Source: Ilumatobacteraceae bacterium
GTDB lineage: Bacteria > Actinomycetota > Acidimicrobiia > Acidimicrobiales > Iamiaceae
Direction of reading: 5' to 3'
Assembly (NCBI GenBank): GCA_025463265.1
Contig: JAOBWH010000103.1
Coordinates: forward strand, 1 to 32,002
DNA length: 32,002 nt
The position numbers and the translations under genes were made by a program. The notes beneath the pieces were generated by a model. The model made no database searches. It saw only the letters and a list, made by a program, of their open reading frames with translations, and was not told where the DNA came from. Positions within the stretch are counted from its first letter, which is position 1. The number at the start of each line of letters is the position of its first letter. This document shows positions 1 through 8,559 of the stretch, piece by piece.

Positions 1-1305
1 CAGGTGGAACGGCGCCAGCCCGCGCACGATCCCCGGCCGGTAGGACGTGGCGAGGATCGAGCCGATGATGGCCACGCCGAGGGCACCGCCCATCTGCCTG
101 GTCGTGTCGTTCATGGCCGAACCCACGCCCGCCTTCGACCGCGGCAGCGAGCCCATGATCGACTCGGTGGCCGGGGCCATGGCGAGGGCGATGCCCAACC
201 CGAGGAGGATCTGCGAGGGCAGGATGCGGCCGACGTAGCCCAGCTCGGGGGTGGCGGTGGACGCGACGCCCAGCCCGATGGCGACCGTGGCGAGGCCGCC
301 GGCGACCACCAGCTTGGTGCCCACCCGCCGGACCAGCCGCGTGGACTGCGGGGCGACCACCATCAACATCAGCGCCAGCGGCACGGACCGGATCCCCGCC
401 TCCAGCGGCGTGTACCCGAGCACGAACTGCATGAACTGGGTGATGACGAACATGGACCCGAACATGGCGAAGAAGGTGAGCGTGACCGCCAGGTTGGCGG
501 CGCTGAAGCGCGGGTTCCTGAAGAACTTGATGTCGAGCATCGGGTGATCCGTGGTGGTCTGCCACCAGATGAAGACCGCCATGGTCGCCGCGCCGAGCGC
601 GAACGCGCCCAGCACCGACGGTGATGTCCAGCCCTTGGCGGGCGCCTCGATGATGGCCCACACCAGGGAGACGAGGGCGACGATGGACAGCAGGGCGCCG
701 AGCACGTCGAGCTTCGGGCTGTTCGCCGCCTTCGAGTCGGGCAAGAGGAAGTAGCCAGCCGGGAGGGCGATGGCCACCACCGGGACGTTGACGAGGAAGA
801 CCGACCCCCAGGAGAAGTGCTCGAGCAGCCAGCCGCCCAGCATCGGGCCGATGGCGACACCGATGCCGGACACGCCGGCCCAGATGCCGATGGCCTTCGC
901 CCGCTCGGTGGGGTCGGTGAAGATGTTGGTGAGCAGCGACAAGGTGGCGGGCATGATCAGCGCGGCGCCGACGCCCATGATCGAGCGGGTGGCGATCAAC
1001 AGCTCGGGGGTGGTGGCGAACGCGCTGGCGATGGATCCGGCCACGAAGACCAGCAGCCCCGCGGAGAGCGCCGAACGCCGTCCGTACCGGTCGCCGAGGC
1101 TGCCCGTGGTGAGGAGCAGCCCGGCGAACACCAGGGTGTAGCCGTCGATGATCCACTGGAGCTGGCTCGTGGTGGCGTCGAGGTCAGCGGACAACCGTGG
1201 CAGCGCCACGTTCAAGATGGTGTTGTCGAGGCCGACGACGAGGAGGCTCATGCAGAGCACCCCGAGGGCGATCCAGCGGCGGTTGGAGGCGGGCGTCTCG
1301 TCCAA
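1..1305 (-). CDS. MFS drug exporter, DHA2 (EmrB/QacA) family, 3' end cut by window edge
   Basis: About 435 residues are present; the C-terminus lies beyond the left edge. The protein should be a proton-driven inner-membrane exporter of small toxic compounds. The N-terminal helix carries the DHA2 signature LDNTILNVALP, followed by WIIDGYTLVFAGLLL and the loop 2-3 motif GDRYGRR. Further on, GIGVAIGPMLGGWLLEHFSW is the motif C region of antiporters. Many hydrophobic segments follow, as expected of a 14-helix protein. Start choice: the only in-frame starts before the first helix are GTG at 1260, inside conserved sequence, and TTG at 1305. The TTG is preceded by GAAAGAAG at a good distance, so I chose it. 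Substrate unknown; the family call is firm and the exact start is less certain. Confidence 0.88.
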   Translation of the reverse strand, partial: MDETPASNRRWIALGVLCMSLLVVGLDNTILNVALPRLSADLDATTSQLQWIIDGYTLVFAGLLLTTGSLGDRYGRRSALSAGLLVFVAGSIASAFATTPELLIATRSIMGVGAALIMPATLSLLTNIFTDPTERAKAIGIWAGVSGIGVAIGPMLGGWLLEHFSWGSVFLVNVPVVAIALPAGYFLLPDSKAANSPKLDVLGALLSIVALVSLVWAIIEAPAKGWTSPSVLGAFALGAATMAVFIWWQTTTDHPMLDIKFFRNPRFSAANLAVTLTFFAMFGSMFVITQFMQFVLGYTPLEAGIRSVPLALMLMVVAPQSTRLVRRVGTKLVVAGGLATVAIGLGVASTATPELGYVGRILPSQILLGLGIALAMAPATESIMGSLPRSKAGVGSAMNDTTRQMGGALGVAIIGSILATSYRPGIVRGLAPFHL

Positions 1306-1334
1306 GGGTGGGGCTTCTTTCCGAACGGGTGCCG

Positions 1335-1418
1335 ACCGGCTGCCGGTGGGGTGGTGGGAGGACCACCGGCATGCCGGTCAGCACCGCTGACGCACACCCT
1401 ATTCCAATACCGGCCGGT
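1335..1418 (-). promoter_or_regulatory. Promoter region of the 1-1305 exporter with three ACCGG/CCGGT inverted repeats
   Basis: A -10-like hexamer TAGGGT lies on the minus strand at 1401-1396. Three inverted repeats sharing half-sites surround it: ACCGGC-T-GCCGGT (1335-1347), ACCGGCATGCCGGT (1365-1378) and ACCGGCCGGT (1409-1418). One lies upstream of the -10 and two in the putative leader. They look like sites for a dimeric regulator of the exporter. No regulator gene is adjacent within the window. Function is inferred from symmetry and position only. Confidence 0.4.
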
Positions 1419-1483
1419 TCCGAAACCACCCGGTCTCGGAAGTGATCGCTCGCTCGGCCACGACGCCCGACGAGCGGTGGGGC

Positions 1484-3004
1484 TCAGCCCGCTGATCGGG
1501 CGGCGAGCAGCTGCGCCACGGCGCGGCCGTCGGCCTGGCCCTTGGAGGCCTTCATGATCTGGCCGGTGAAGAACCCGCTCAGCTTCTTGCGGGCCTTGTC
1601 GTCACCGGCGCGGAACTGCTCCCACTCGGCCGGGTTGGCGGCGATGACGCCGTCGACGATGGCCTCCAGCGCCCCGGTGTCCATGGCCTCGAAGCCCTTG
1701 GCCTTGGCGACGCCGGCGGCGGTGGCCGACGGGTCGGCGACCAGCTCGGCGAGCACCTGCTTGGCCTGGGTGGCCGTGAGGTCACCCGAGGTCTCCAGCT
1801 CCACCAGCTCAGCCAGCCGGGCGGGCTCCAGCTCGGCGCCGCCGTCGACCGCCAGGTTCTGCACGACGTGCACGAGCACGCGGCCGGCGTCGGCGCCCAG
1901 CTCGATGGCGGCGACGGCCTGGTCGTCCTGGCCCCGCTCGACGGTGACGACGACGGCCTCGGCGGTGACGGGCTCCCCGGTCACCTCGGCCAGGCGGCGG
2001 CGGCGCTGTGCGGGGAGCAGCGGGAGCGCTGCGGCGATCTGGGCCACGCGCTCGGCGCCGAGGTCGATCGGCACCAGGTCCGGCTCGGGGAAGTAGCGGT
2101 AGTCGTCGGCCTCCTCCTTGGAGCGCATCGTGTGGGTGCGGCCGTCGGACTCGTCCCAGTGGCGGGTCTCCTGGGTCACCGTGCCGCCGGAGGCGTGGAG
2201 CTCGGCCTGGCGGCGGGCCTCGTGCTCGATGGCCCGGACCAGGGAGCGCAGCGAGTTCACGTTCTTGATCTCGCAGCGGGTGCGGAGCTCGTCGCTGCCC
2301 TCTCGGCGCACGGAGATGTTGGCGTCGACGCGCATCGACCCCTCCTCCATCTTGCCGTCGGAGATCTCGCAGGCGACGAGGATCGAGCGCAGCTCGGCCA
2401 CGTACTGGCGGGCCTGCTCGGCCGAGCGCACGTGGGGCCGCGACACGATCTCCAGGAGCGGGACGCCGGCGCGGTTGTAGTCGACGAGGGAGTGGTCGGC
2501 GCCCTTGATCCGGCCGGCCCCGCCCACGTGGGTCGACTTGCCCGTGTCCTCCTCGAGGTGGGCCCGCTCGATGCCGACGACGTGCCCCGACGGCAGCTCC
2601 AGCCTGCCGTCCACGACGATCGGCTGGTCGTACTGCGAGATCTGGAAGTTCTTGGGCATGTCCGGGTAGAAGTAGTTCTTCCGGCTGAACACCGAGCGCT
2701 GCACCGACGCCTCCACCGCACAGCCGAAGCGGGCCGCCAGCTCGACGGCCTGCTGGTTCACGACCGGGAGCGTGCCCGGCAGCCCCAGCGTCACCGGGTC
2801 GATGTTGGTGTTGGGCTCGTCACCGAAGTGGTTGGGCGCACCGCTGAACATCTTGGTGGCGGTGGCCAGCTCGGCATGGACCTCGAGGCCGCACACCAGC
2901 TCCCAGCGGGAGCCGTCGGAGGCTTCGACGACGAGCACGTCGTCGGACTCGGCCACGGTGATCACGTTGCCGAGCGAATCGGTGGGCATCGTGGGTGCGC
3001 TCAT
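1484..3004 (-). CDS. gatB: Asp-tRNA(Asn)/Glu-tRNA(Gln) amidotransferase subunit B
   Basis: This 506-residue protein is the tRNA-binding kinase/transamidase subunit of GatCAB. The complex phosphorylates Glu- or Asp-tRNA and amidates it with ammonia delivered from GatA. The N-terminal cradle has family motifs in order: [75 protein letters not shown] and [26 protein letters not shown] follows. The C-terminus is the helical YqeY-like tail ([19 protein letters not shown]). Length is normal for the family. The ATG overlaps the gatA TGA by 4 bp, so translation is probably coupled. Last gene of gatCAB. Confidence 0.97.
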   Translation of the reverse strand: MSAPTMPTDSLGNVITVAESDDVLVVEASDGSRWELVCGLEVHAELATATKMFSGAPNHFGDEPNTNIDPVTLGLPGTLPVVNQQAVELAARFGCAVEASVQRSVFSRKNYFYPDMPKNFQISQYDQPIVVDGRLELPSGHVVGIERAHLEEDTGKSTHVGGAGRIKGADHSLVDYNRAGVPLLEIVSRPHVRSAEQARQYVAELRSILVACEISDGKMEEGSMRVDANISVRREGSDELRTRCEIKNVNSLRSLVRAIEHEARRQAELHASGGTVTQETRHWDESDGRTHTMRSKEEADDYRYFPEPDLVPIDLGAERVAQIAAALPLLPAQRRRRLAEVTGEPVTAEAVVVTVERGQDDQAVAAIELGADAGRVLVHVVQNLAVDGGAELEPARLAELVELETSGDLTATQAKQVLAELVADPSATAAGVAKAKGFEAMDTGALEAIVDGVIAANPAEWEQFRAGDDKARKKLSGFFTGQIMKASKGQADGRAVAQLLAARSAG

Positions 3005-4470
3005 GCGTGGAACCTCCCGTCGGTGGCGGCAGACGATCGGGCGGGGGCTGCCGCCTCGACGACCCTGGCCGCGCGGAACATGGTCACCTCGCCGAGCGAC
3101 GGGGCCAAGATCTGGACCCCGACCGGCAGGTCGTCGCGATCGGTGCCGAACGGCACGGAGACGGCGCAGTCGCCCGCGAGGTTGGTGGGGATCGTGCAGA
3201 TGTCGTTGAGGTACATCGTGAGCGGATCGGCGATGGCACCGAGCCCGAACGCCGTCGTGGGGGTGGTGGGCGAGAGCAGCACGTCGAAGCGGTCGTAGGC
3301 CGCCGCGAAGTCCCGGGCGATGAGCGTCCGCACCTTCTGCGCCTGCCCGTAGAAGGCGTCGTAGTACCCCGCCGACAGGGCGTAGGTGCCGAGCATGATG
3401 CGGCGCTTCACCTCGGGGCCGAAGCCCGCGGTGCGGGTGGCGACCATCATCTCGTTGGTGGTGGGGGCGTCGACCCGGAGGCCGTAGCGGACCCCGTCGA
3501 AGCGCGCGAGGTTCGACGATGCCTCCGCAGGAGCGATCAGGTAGTACGCCGACAGGCCGTAGGCGACGGCCGGAACCGACACCTCCTCGACCGTGGCGCC
3601 CGCCGCAGCGAGGGCCTCGGCGGCCTCACGGACCCGGGCGGCGACATCGGGATGGATGCCGTCGCCGATCAGCTCGGTGACCAGCCCGACCCGGAGGCCG
3701 TTCACGCCGTCGTCGAGGTGCTCGACGAGGGAGGGCGACGGCTGCGGGATGGAGGTGGCGTCCGCCGGGTCGTGGCCGGCGATCACCTCCAGCAGCAGCG
3801 CCGCATCCTCGACGGTGTCGGCGAACGGGCCGACCTGGTCGAGCGACGAGGCGAAGGCGATGAGGCCGTACCGGCTCACGAGCCCGTAGGTGGGCTTGAC
3901 GCCGACCACGCCGCAGAAGGCGGCGGGCTGGCGGATCGATCCACCGGTGTCGGACCCCAGCGAGATGGGCGCGAAGTCGGCGGCGACCGCCGCGGCCGAC
4001 CCGCCCGAGGACCCGCCGGGGACCCGGCTGAGATCGATCGGGTTCCGGGTGGGGCCGAACGCCGAGTTCTCGGTGGACGACCCCATCGCGAACTCGTCGA
4101 GGTTGGTCTTGCCGACGGTGATCGCCCCGGCGGCAGCGAGGCGCTGCACGACGGTGGCGTCGTAGGGCGGGATCCAGCCCTCGAGGATCTTCGAAGAGCA
4201 GGTGGTGGCCACCCCGTTCGTGCAGAGGTTGTCCTTGACCGCGACCGGGACGCCGGCCAGCGGCCCGACGTCGTCGCCGGCGGCGATGCGGCGATCGACC
4301 TCTGCGGCCTGGGCCCGGGCCTCGGCTGCGGTGACCAGGTTGAAGGCGTGGACCGAGCCCTCGTGGGCCTCGATGCGCGCCAGGTGCTCATCGATGACGT
4401 CGACCGCCGACCGCCGACCGGAGCGGACGACGGCCGCGATGGCGACGGCGGTCTCCCCCGAGGCGCTCAC
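3001..4470 (-). CDS. gatA: Asp-tRNA(Asn)/Glu-tRNA(Gln) amidotransferase subunit A
   Basis: This 489-residue amidase-signature protein hydrolyses glutamine and passes ammonia to GatB. The Ser-cisSer-Lys triad is complete: Lys79 in VAVKDNL, Ser154 in PGGSSGGS and Ser178 in [10 protein letters not shown]. This matches the usual GatA spacing. The conserved GPTRNP and [12 protein letters not shown] segments and the C-terminal PFG...PVGVQILAP region are also present. The start is GTG, overlapping the gatC stop as GTGA (4467-4470); the stop overlaps the gatB ATG as ATGA. Both junctions indicate one translationally coupled operon. Nothing looks damaged. Confidence 0.97.
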   Translation of the reverse strand: MSASGETAVAIAAVVRSGRRSAVDVIDEHLARIEAHEGSVHAFNLVTAAEARAQAAEVDRRIAAGDDVGPLAGVPVAVKDNLCTNGVATTCSSKILEGWIPPYDATVVQRLAAAGAITVGKTNLDEFAMGSSTENSAFGPTRNPIDLSRVPGGSSGGSAAAVAADFAPISLGSDTGGSIRQPAAFCGVVGVKPTYGLVSRYGLIAFASSLDQVGPFADTVEDAALLLEVIAGHDPADATSIPQPSPSLVEHLDDGVNGLRVGLVTELIGDGIHPDVAARVREAAEALAAAGATVEEVSVPAVAYGLSAYYLIAPAEASSNLARFDGVRYGLRVDAPTTNEMMVATRTAGFGPEVKRRIMLGTYALSAGYYDAFYGQAQKVRTLIARDFAAAYDRFDVLLSPTTPTTAFGLGAIADPLTMYLNDICTIPTNLAGDCAVSVPFGTDRDDLPVGVQILAPSLGEVTMFRAARVVEAAAPARSSAATDGRFHA

Positions 4471-4769
4471 GGTGCCTCGCCCAAGATGGTGGGGACGCGG
4501 AAGCGACCGTCTTCGGCCTGGGGGGCGCCGGCGAGGGCGGCATCGGAGGTCAGGGTCGCTCCCGGCTCATCGGGGCGCAGCACGTTGACCAGGTCGAACG
4601 GGTGCGAGGTGGGGGGCACGTCCGCCAGGTCCAGGGCCTCGACGTCCTCGGCGTGCTCGAGGATGGCCCCGAGCTGGGCGGTGAACGTGTCCAGCTCGGC
4701 GTCGTCGACCGACAGCCGGGCCAGCTTGGCCACGTGGGCCACGTCGTCGCGGGAGATGTGCGCAGGCAT
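4467..4769 (-). CDS. gatC: Asp-tRNA(Asn)/Glu-tRNA(Gln) amidotransferase subunit C
   Basis: A 100-residue GatC, the small subunit that wraps GatA and GatB and stabilises the complex. It opens with the family pattern [25 protein letters not shown], continues with [22 protein letters not shown], and ends with the RVPTILGE tail typical of GatC. The frame is open further upstream, but alignment to the family and a -10-like TAGGAT eight bases before this ATG support the chosen start. First gene of gatC-gatA-gatB. Confidence 0.95.
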   Translation of the reverse strand: MPAHISRDDVAHVAKLARLSVDDAELDTFTAQLGAILEHAEDVEALDLADVPPTSHPFDLVNVLRPDEPGATLTSDAALAGAPQAEDGRFRVPTILGEAP

Positions 4770-4777
4770 GGAGGCCG

Positions 4778-4783
4778 ATCCTA
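4778..4783 (-). promoter_or_regulatory. -10 element of the gatCAB operon
   Basis: On the minus strand TAGGAT ends eight bases before the gatC ATG. A TANNNT hexamer this close to a start implies a leaderless or nearly leaderless transcript. The same geometry recurs upstream of other genes in the window, which strengthens the call. No clear -35 box is visible. Confidence 0.5.
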
Positions 4784-4845
4784 CGGCTCGGCGCCGTCCC
4801 TCCCCCACTGCGATCCGGACGCGACGGCCGGCCTCGTCGGCGGTC

Positions 4846-5613
4846 TCAGCCGGCGGCGGTGACCTTCCGGGCGAAGTCGACGGTGGCATCGAAGACGATC
4901 TCGCGGTCGAAGTCCTGGGTGACCACGTGGTAGCTGCGCTCGCACCAGATGCGCTCCACCGGCCCGGACACCGACGCGGCGAGCAGATCCGAGTTCTCCG
5001 GTGGGACCACGTGGTCCTGGCGGCTCGTGATGATCAGCAGCGGGGAGGTGATGCGGGTCATGCGGTCACCGAGGTTGTCGGCGGCGTCGAACAGGGTGAG
5101 CAGCGGGGCGAGGGGGGTGTCGGCGTAGGCGCTCTCGCTCACGCCGGGCTCGGCGATGTCCGAACCGATGCCGGCGAAGCGGTCGGCGCCGGTGGCCAGC
5201 ACCTCCTGCACGGCCTCTCGCATGCCCGGCGGGACGGACACGACGGCGTTGATGCAGACCAGGCCGGCGATCTCGGCGTGCTCGGACCCGAGCCAGGCGG
5301 TGAGCGCACCGCCCATCGACAAGCCGACCACCACGACCTGCTCGCAGCGCTCGGCGAGGGCGGCGTAGCGGGCCTCGGCCGTCGTGAGCCAGTCGCCCCA
5401 TCCCGTGGGGATCATGTCCTCGACGACGGTCCCGTGGCCGGGGAGCAGGGGCAGGTCGACCGTGAACCCGGCGGCCGACAGGCGCTCGGCCAGCACCCGC
5501 ATCGACCCGGGGTTCCCCGTGAAGCCGTGCAGCACCAGGGCCCCGATCGGTCCGCCCTCGAAGAACGTCGGCTCGGCCCCGGGGATCAGGTTCGCAGGAA
5601 GATCGGTGGACAT
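4846..5613 (-). CDS. Alpha/beta hydrolase, carboxylesterase/monoacylglycerol lipase type
   Basis: A 255-residue cytosolic hydrolase, probably acting on carboxylic esters or monoglycerides. Visible motifs are the oxyanion-hole strand ALVLHGFTGNP (residues 25-35), the nucleophile elbow GLSMGG with Ser99, the acid Asp200 in ITSRQDHVVPP and the base His229 in RSYHVVTQD. The triad is therefore complete. LHGFTGNP and the length resemble Est30-type thermostable esterases. The ATG at 5613 is preceded by GAGGAG at a good distance; the frame is open upstream but those residues do not look like the family. The gene diverges from tetR, whose operator lies in the shared intergenic region. Natural substrate unknown. 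Confidence 0.9.
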   Translation of the reverse strand: MSTDLPANLIPGAEPTFFEGGPIGALVLHGFTGNPGSMRVLAERLSAAGFTVDLPLLPGHGTVVEDMIPTGWGDWLTTAEARYAALAERCEQVVVVGLSMGGALTAWLGSEHAEIAGLVCINAVVSVPPGMREAVQEVLATGADRFAGIGSDIAEPGVSESAYADTPLAPLLTLFDAADNLGDRMTRITSPLLIITSRQDHVVPPENSDLLAASVSGPVERIWCERSYHVVTQDFDREIVFDATVDFARKVTAAG

Positions 5614-5718
5614 CGGTGCTCCTCGACGGGTTCGCCGCAGCTCGGACAGGCGCAGCGGCCATCGACAGGCAACCACACCCGCGCACCCGCCGCACCGGCA
5701 GCCCCGCCCCATCGCTTC

Positions 5719-5734
5719 TTGACCCGGCGGTCAA
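5719..5734. promoter_or_regulatory. TetR-family operator upstream of tetR
   Basis: TTGACC-CGGC-GGTCAA is an inverted repeat 24 bp before the tetR ATG. A -10-like CACAGT (5735-5740) follows it directly, so a bound dimer would block the promoter. The same half-sites occur as a perfect palindrome at 8422-8441 before the MFS gene. This is good evidence for autoregulation and shared control. The repeat also lies about 105 bp upstream of the divergent esterase. Confidence 0.7.
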
Positions 5735-5758
5735 CACAGTGCTCCACTGCTTGCCACC

Positions 5759-6394
5759 ATGACGGATGACCGCCGGCTCACCAGCCAGGGCCAGGAACGC
5801 AAGCAGCAGCTGCTCGACCAAGCAGCCACGCTCTTCGCCGAACGCGGCTACGCCGACACGCGGGTGCTCGACATCGTCCAGGCCGCCGGCGTCGCCAAGG
5901 GCCTCTTCTACTGGTACTTCGAGAACAAAGAAGCACTGTTCCGGGAACTGGTCGAGCTGAACCGGCTCAACCTCCGCAGAGCCCAGGCCGAGGCCATCGA
6001 CCTCGACGCCGAGCCGCTGGGGCGCATCCGCCAGGGCGCCGAGGCCTCGGTCCGCTACATGGCCCAGTACGCCAACTTCTTCTCGCTGCTGGAGGTCGAG
6101 AACCTCGAGAAGCAGTTCGCCGACGAGCTCCGCAAGGGCACGGCGATCCACACCGCCGACGTGGCCGCCATCATCCGCGCCGGCGTCGCCGATGGGACCA
6201 TCCGCGACGAGGACCCCGAGGTGGCCGCCTACGGAGTGGTGGGCACGGTGGGCTACTACGGCCACTTCCACCGGACCGGGCGCCTGGACCTCGACCCCGA
6301 CGAGCTCGCCGCCTTCGTCGGCCGCTTCGTGGTCTGCGCCCTGGCCTCCGACGAGTCGATCGCCCGCCGCGTGCTCGCCGCCAGGCGCTCCTGA
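5759..6394 (+). CDS. TetR/AcrR-family transcriptional regulator
   Basis: This 211-residue protein has an N-terminal TetR helix-turn-helix (about residues 12-60): LDQAATLFAERGYADTRVLDI, then AAGVAKGLFYWYFENKEALF, where the recognition helix and the YFENKE turn are typical. The C-terminal half is helical and would bind a ligand and dimerise; no ligand can be named from it. The operator at 5719-5734 lies just upstream, indicating autorepression. A second copy controls the MFS exporter at 6957-8408, so the regulator probably senses a substrate of that pump. No Shine-Dalgarno is clear before the ATG. Confidence 0.93.
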   Translation: MTDDRRLTSQGQERKQQLLDQAATLFAERGYADTRVLDIVQAAGVAKGLFYWYFENKEALFRELVELNRLNLRRAQAEAIDLDAEPLGRIRQGAEASVRYMAQYANFFSLLEVENLEKQFADELRKGTAIHTADVAAIIRAGVADGTIRDEDPEVAAYGVVGTVGYYGHFHRTGRLDLDPDELAAFVGRFVVCALASDESIARRVLAARRS

Positions 6395-6470
6395 CCGGCG
6401 CTCCGGGCGGTGCCCGCCACCGTCGCACCGATCCGCGCGACGATCGGCCACACCTGTGCCGGCCACCCGG

Positions 6471-6511
6471 TAGGGTCCGCTCCGCATTTCCGCAGCACGA
6501 CCCGCGAGGAG
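6471..6511 (+). promoter_or_regulatory. Promoter -10 and ribosome-binding site of the SCP2 gene
   Basis: A -10-like TAGGGT lies at 6471-6476, and a strong GAGGAG Shine-Dalgarno at 6506-6511 sits seven bases before the GTG start. Unlike many genes here, this one appears to have a real leader of about 35 bases. No -35 box is clear. Confidence 0.45.
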
Positions 6512-6518
6512 ACCCACC

Positions 6519-6926
6519 GTGGCGAAGTTCCTGAGTGAAGACTGGGTGACCCAGGCTCGAGCGCTCCAGGAGGAGTACAAGGGCAAGGGCACGCCGCCCC
6601 CGGCTCAGGCCCGGATCAACCTCACCATCACCGAGGTTCCGGCTGACGTCAGCGACGGCCCCATCTCCGCCAAGATCGACACCACGCAGGGCTCCGCCGA
6701 CCTCGACCTCGGTGCGTTCGACTCGCCGGACGCGAGCATCAGCCTCGAGTACGACACCGCCAAGGCGTTCCTCGTCGAAGGCAACCCGCAGGTGGTCATG
6801 CAGGCCGTCATGAGCGGCAAGGTCAAGATCTCCGGCGACATGACCAAGGTCCTCGCCCTCGGTTCGGGCGCCCCCGACGAGGTCGCCCTCGAGATGGGCA
6901 GCAAGCTCCGCGAGATCACCGACTGA
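6519..6926 (+). CDS. SCP2 sterol-binding domain protein
   Basis: A 135-residue single-domain protein of the SCP2 type, which forms a hydrophobic pocket for lipids or acyl chains. The sequence INLTITEVPA, the strand-rich centre with LEYDTAKAFLVEGNPQVVMQ, and MSGKVKISGDMTKVLAL fit the domain; the VMSGKVKISGDMTK segment is the most characteristic part. There is no signal peptide or membrane helix, so it should be cytosolic. It lies between the TetR gene and the convergent MFS exporter, but its promoter carries no copy of the TetR operator. Actinobacterial members are often linked to lipid or steroid handling; the ligand is unknown. Confidence 0.85.
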   Translation: MAKFLSEDWVTQARALQEEYKGKGTPPPAQARINLTITEVPADVSDGPISAKIDTTQGSADLDLGAFDSPDASISLEYDTAKAFLVEGNPQVVMQAVMSGKVKISGDMTKVLALGSGAPDEVALEMGSKLREITD

Positions 6927-6956
6927 CCGACCGGTCGGGGCCAGCGGCGGTCGGGC

Positions 6957-8408
6957 TCAGAGCGCCGGAAGGGGCTCGGTCTCGGCTTGGATCGGCGCCT
7001 CGGACCGGTGCGTCGAGGCGATCCGCATCGCGGTGAACACCGCGACCACCGCCAGCACGACGCCGGCGGCGTAGCCCCAGTGGTAGCTCGCCTCCATGCC
7101 GACCGCGTCGAGACGCGTCTGCTGCACCGACTGCATCACCGTGATCCCGAACACCACGCCCACCTGGATCATCATCTGCTGGGCGGCACCGGCGATGCCG
7201 TAGTCCGACTCGTCGACCGACACGGTGACGCTGGCCGACAGCGGCGGCATCGCCATCCCCATGCCGACACCGGCGAGGGCGAGCGAGCCCATCACCACCA
7301 GGACCGTGGAACCGGACCCGAGGGTGGCCATGGCCATGAGGGCGCACACCACCGCGAGCGAACCGCCCGACGCCGCCCGGCGGGCACCGACGCGCAGCAC
7401 CACCCGGGCCGCAAGGGGGCCGGCGATGGCGAACGCCAGCGGCCGGGCGATGCTGACCAGCCCGGTCTTGGTCTCGGAGAAGCCCATGACGTTCTGCAGC
7501 AGGAGGGGCGTGAGGATGAACGACCCCATGTACGCCGCGTTCAGCACGGCCATGGTGGTGATGGCGTAGGTGAACCCTGGGACCTTGAGGTAGCGGAGGG
7601 GCAGCAGCGGCTGCTCGGCCACCCGTTCGGCCCGGACGAACCCGTAGAGCGCGATCGGGCCGAGGATGAAGGCCCCGATGACCGTCGGTGAGGTCCACCC
7701 GATGCGGGGCCCCTCGTTGATGGCGAACAGCAGCGGCGTGACGCCGAGGGCGATCAGCACGGCGCCGGCGATGTCGAACCGGCCGGTCAGGTGCTTGGGC
7801 GTCTCCGGGAAGAGCCGGAAGGCGAGGACGAAGGCCACCACGATCAGCGGCACCTGCCCCCAGAACAGGGCCCGCCACCCGAACGCCTCGACGAGCGGGC
7901 CGCCGATGACCACGCCCACCACCGGGGCGCCGGCGGCGACCATCGACCAGAAGCCGAGCGCCCGGACGCGCTCGTGCTGCGGGAAGATGCGGGAGATGAC
8001 GGCGAACGAGGCGGGCCCGGTGGCCGCTCCCTCGACGGCGCCCAGGGTCCGGAACGCGATGAGCGCGCCCGCCGACCAGGCGAGCGCAGACGCGACCGCC
8101 ATGACGGCGGCGCCGCCCAGGCCCCACAGGTAGATGCGCCGCATCCCGACGCGGTCACCGAGCTTGCCCACCAAGGGGCCGACGACGCCGAAGGCGAGCA
8201 TGGGCCCGGTGACCACCCAGGTCATGGTGGCCTCGGCCGTGTCGAACTCACCGGCGATCCGGTGGATCGACACCGCCAGGATCGTGATGGTGACGTTCAC
8301 CGCGAAGAGGCCGTAGAGCACGGCGACGAGGATGCGCCAGCGGTTGTCGGGGACCGCGGGCGCTCCGCCTGCGGCATCCGCCTCAGGCGGTCGGGGCTCG
8401 TCGGACAC
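6957..8408 (-). CDS. MFS exporter, DHA2-like, under TetR control
   Basis: A 483-residue polytopic membrane protein of the major facilitator superfamily, probably an efflux pump. TWVVTGPMLAFGVVGPLVGKLGDRVGMRRIYLWGL contains the conserved loop 2-3 motif (GDRVGMRR), and GAPVVGVVIGGPLVEAFGWR matches motif C of antiporters. Residues 1-22 form a charged cytoplasmic tail. The length suits 14 helices. The start is GTG, preceded at eight bases by TACCGT, a -10 hexamer that suggests a leaderless mRNA. A perfect 20-bp palindrome shared with tetR overlaps this promoter, so repression by the TetR protein is likely. It is not closely similar to the exporter at 1-1305. Confidence 0.9.
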   Translation of the reverse strand: MSDEPRPPEADAAGGAPAVPDNRWRILVAVLYGLFAVNVTITILAVSIHRIAGEFDTAEATMTWVVTGPMLAFGVVGPLVGKLGDRVGMRRIYLWGLGGAAVMAVASALAWSAGALIAFRTLGAVEGAATGPASFAVISRIFPQHERVRALGFWSMVAAGAPVVGVVIGGPLVEAFGWRALFWGQVPLIVVAFVLAFRLFPETPKHLTGRFDIAGAVLIALGVTPLLFAINEGPRIGWTSPTVIGAFILGPIALYGFVRAERVAEQPLLPLRYLKVPGFTYAITTMAVLNAAYMGSFILTPLLLQNVMGFSETKTGLVSIARPLAFAIAGPLAARVVLRVGARRAASGGSLAVVCALMAMATLGSGSTVLVVMGSLALAGVGMGMAMPPLSASVTVSVDESDYGIAGAAQQMMIQVGVVFGITVMQSVQQTRLDAVGMEASYHWGYAAGVVLAVVAVFTAMRIASTHRSEAPIQAETEPLPAL

Positions 8409-8416
8409 GGCTGACC

Positions 8417-8441
8417 ACGGTACTTGACCCGCGGGTCAAGT
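8417..8441 (-). promoter_or_regulatory. Perfect 20-bp TetR operator overlapping the MFS promoter
   Basis: ACTTGACCCGCGGGTCAAGT (8422-8441) is a perfect palindrome. On the minus strand the -10-like TACCGT (8422-8417) begins at its last base and ends eight bases before the GTG start. A repressor here would cover the region between -35 and -10. The core TTGACC...GGTCAA is the same as at 5719-5734 before tetR. Confidence 0.75.
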
Positions 8442-8451
8442 CAGCACGCGA

Positions 8452-8477
8452 CCGAGATGACCCTGGTCACGTCTCGG
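8452..8477 (-). terminator. Hairpin between the PASTA kinase gene and the MFS operator
   Basis: Arms CCGAGA-TGAC and GTCA-(CG)-TCTCGG form a ten-pair stem with a two-base bulge and a four-base loop. It lies about 80 bp past the stop of the kinase gene and before the exporter promoter, a sensible place to end transcription. There is no U-tract, so intrinsic termination is uncertain. Confidence 0.35.
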
Positions 8478-8559
8478 CGGACGAGGGTCCGACGTCGGCA
8501 GGTCGAGGCGCTGTTCTCGTCGGGTGCGGACCCGATGGCCCAGCGTCGCCGGGCGACCG

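Noticed and set aside
2995-5769. A very long open frame on the plus strand opposite gatCAB, and similar long frames opposite mnmA, ligA and the fusion gene
   Set aside because: High GC leaves few stop codons on the opposite strand. The translations are rich in Arg, Gly, Asp and His with no domain motifs, while the minus-strand frames match known families.
6927-6938. Perfect palindrome CCGACCGGTCGG between the SCP2 gene and the MFS gene
   Set aside because: It could be a short bidirectional terminator, but the usable stem is only four pairs with no U-tract, and such sequences are common in GC-rich gaps.
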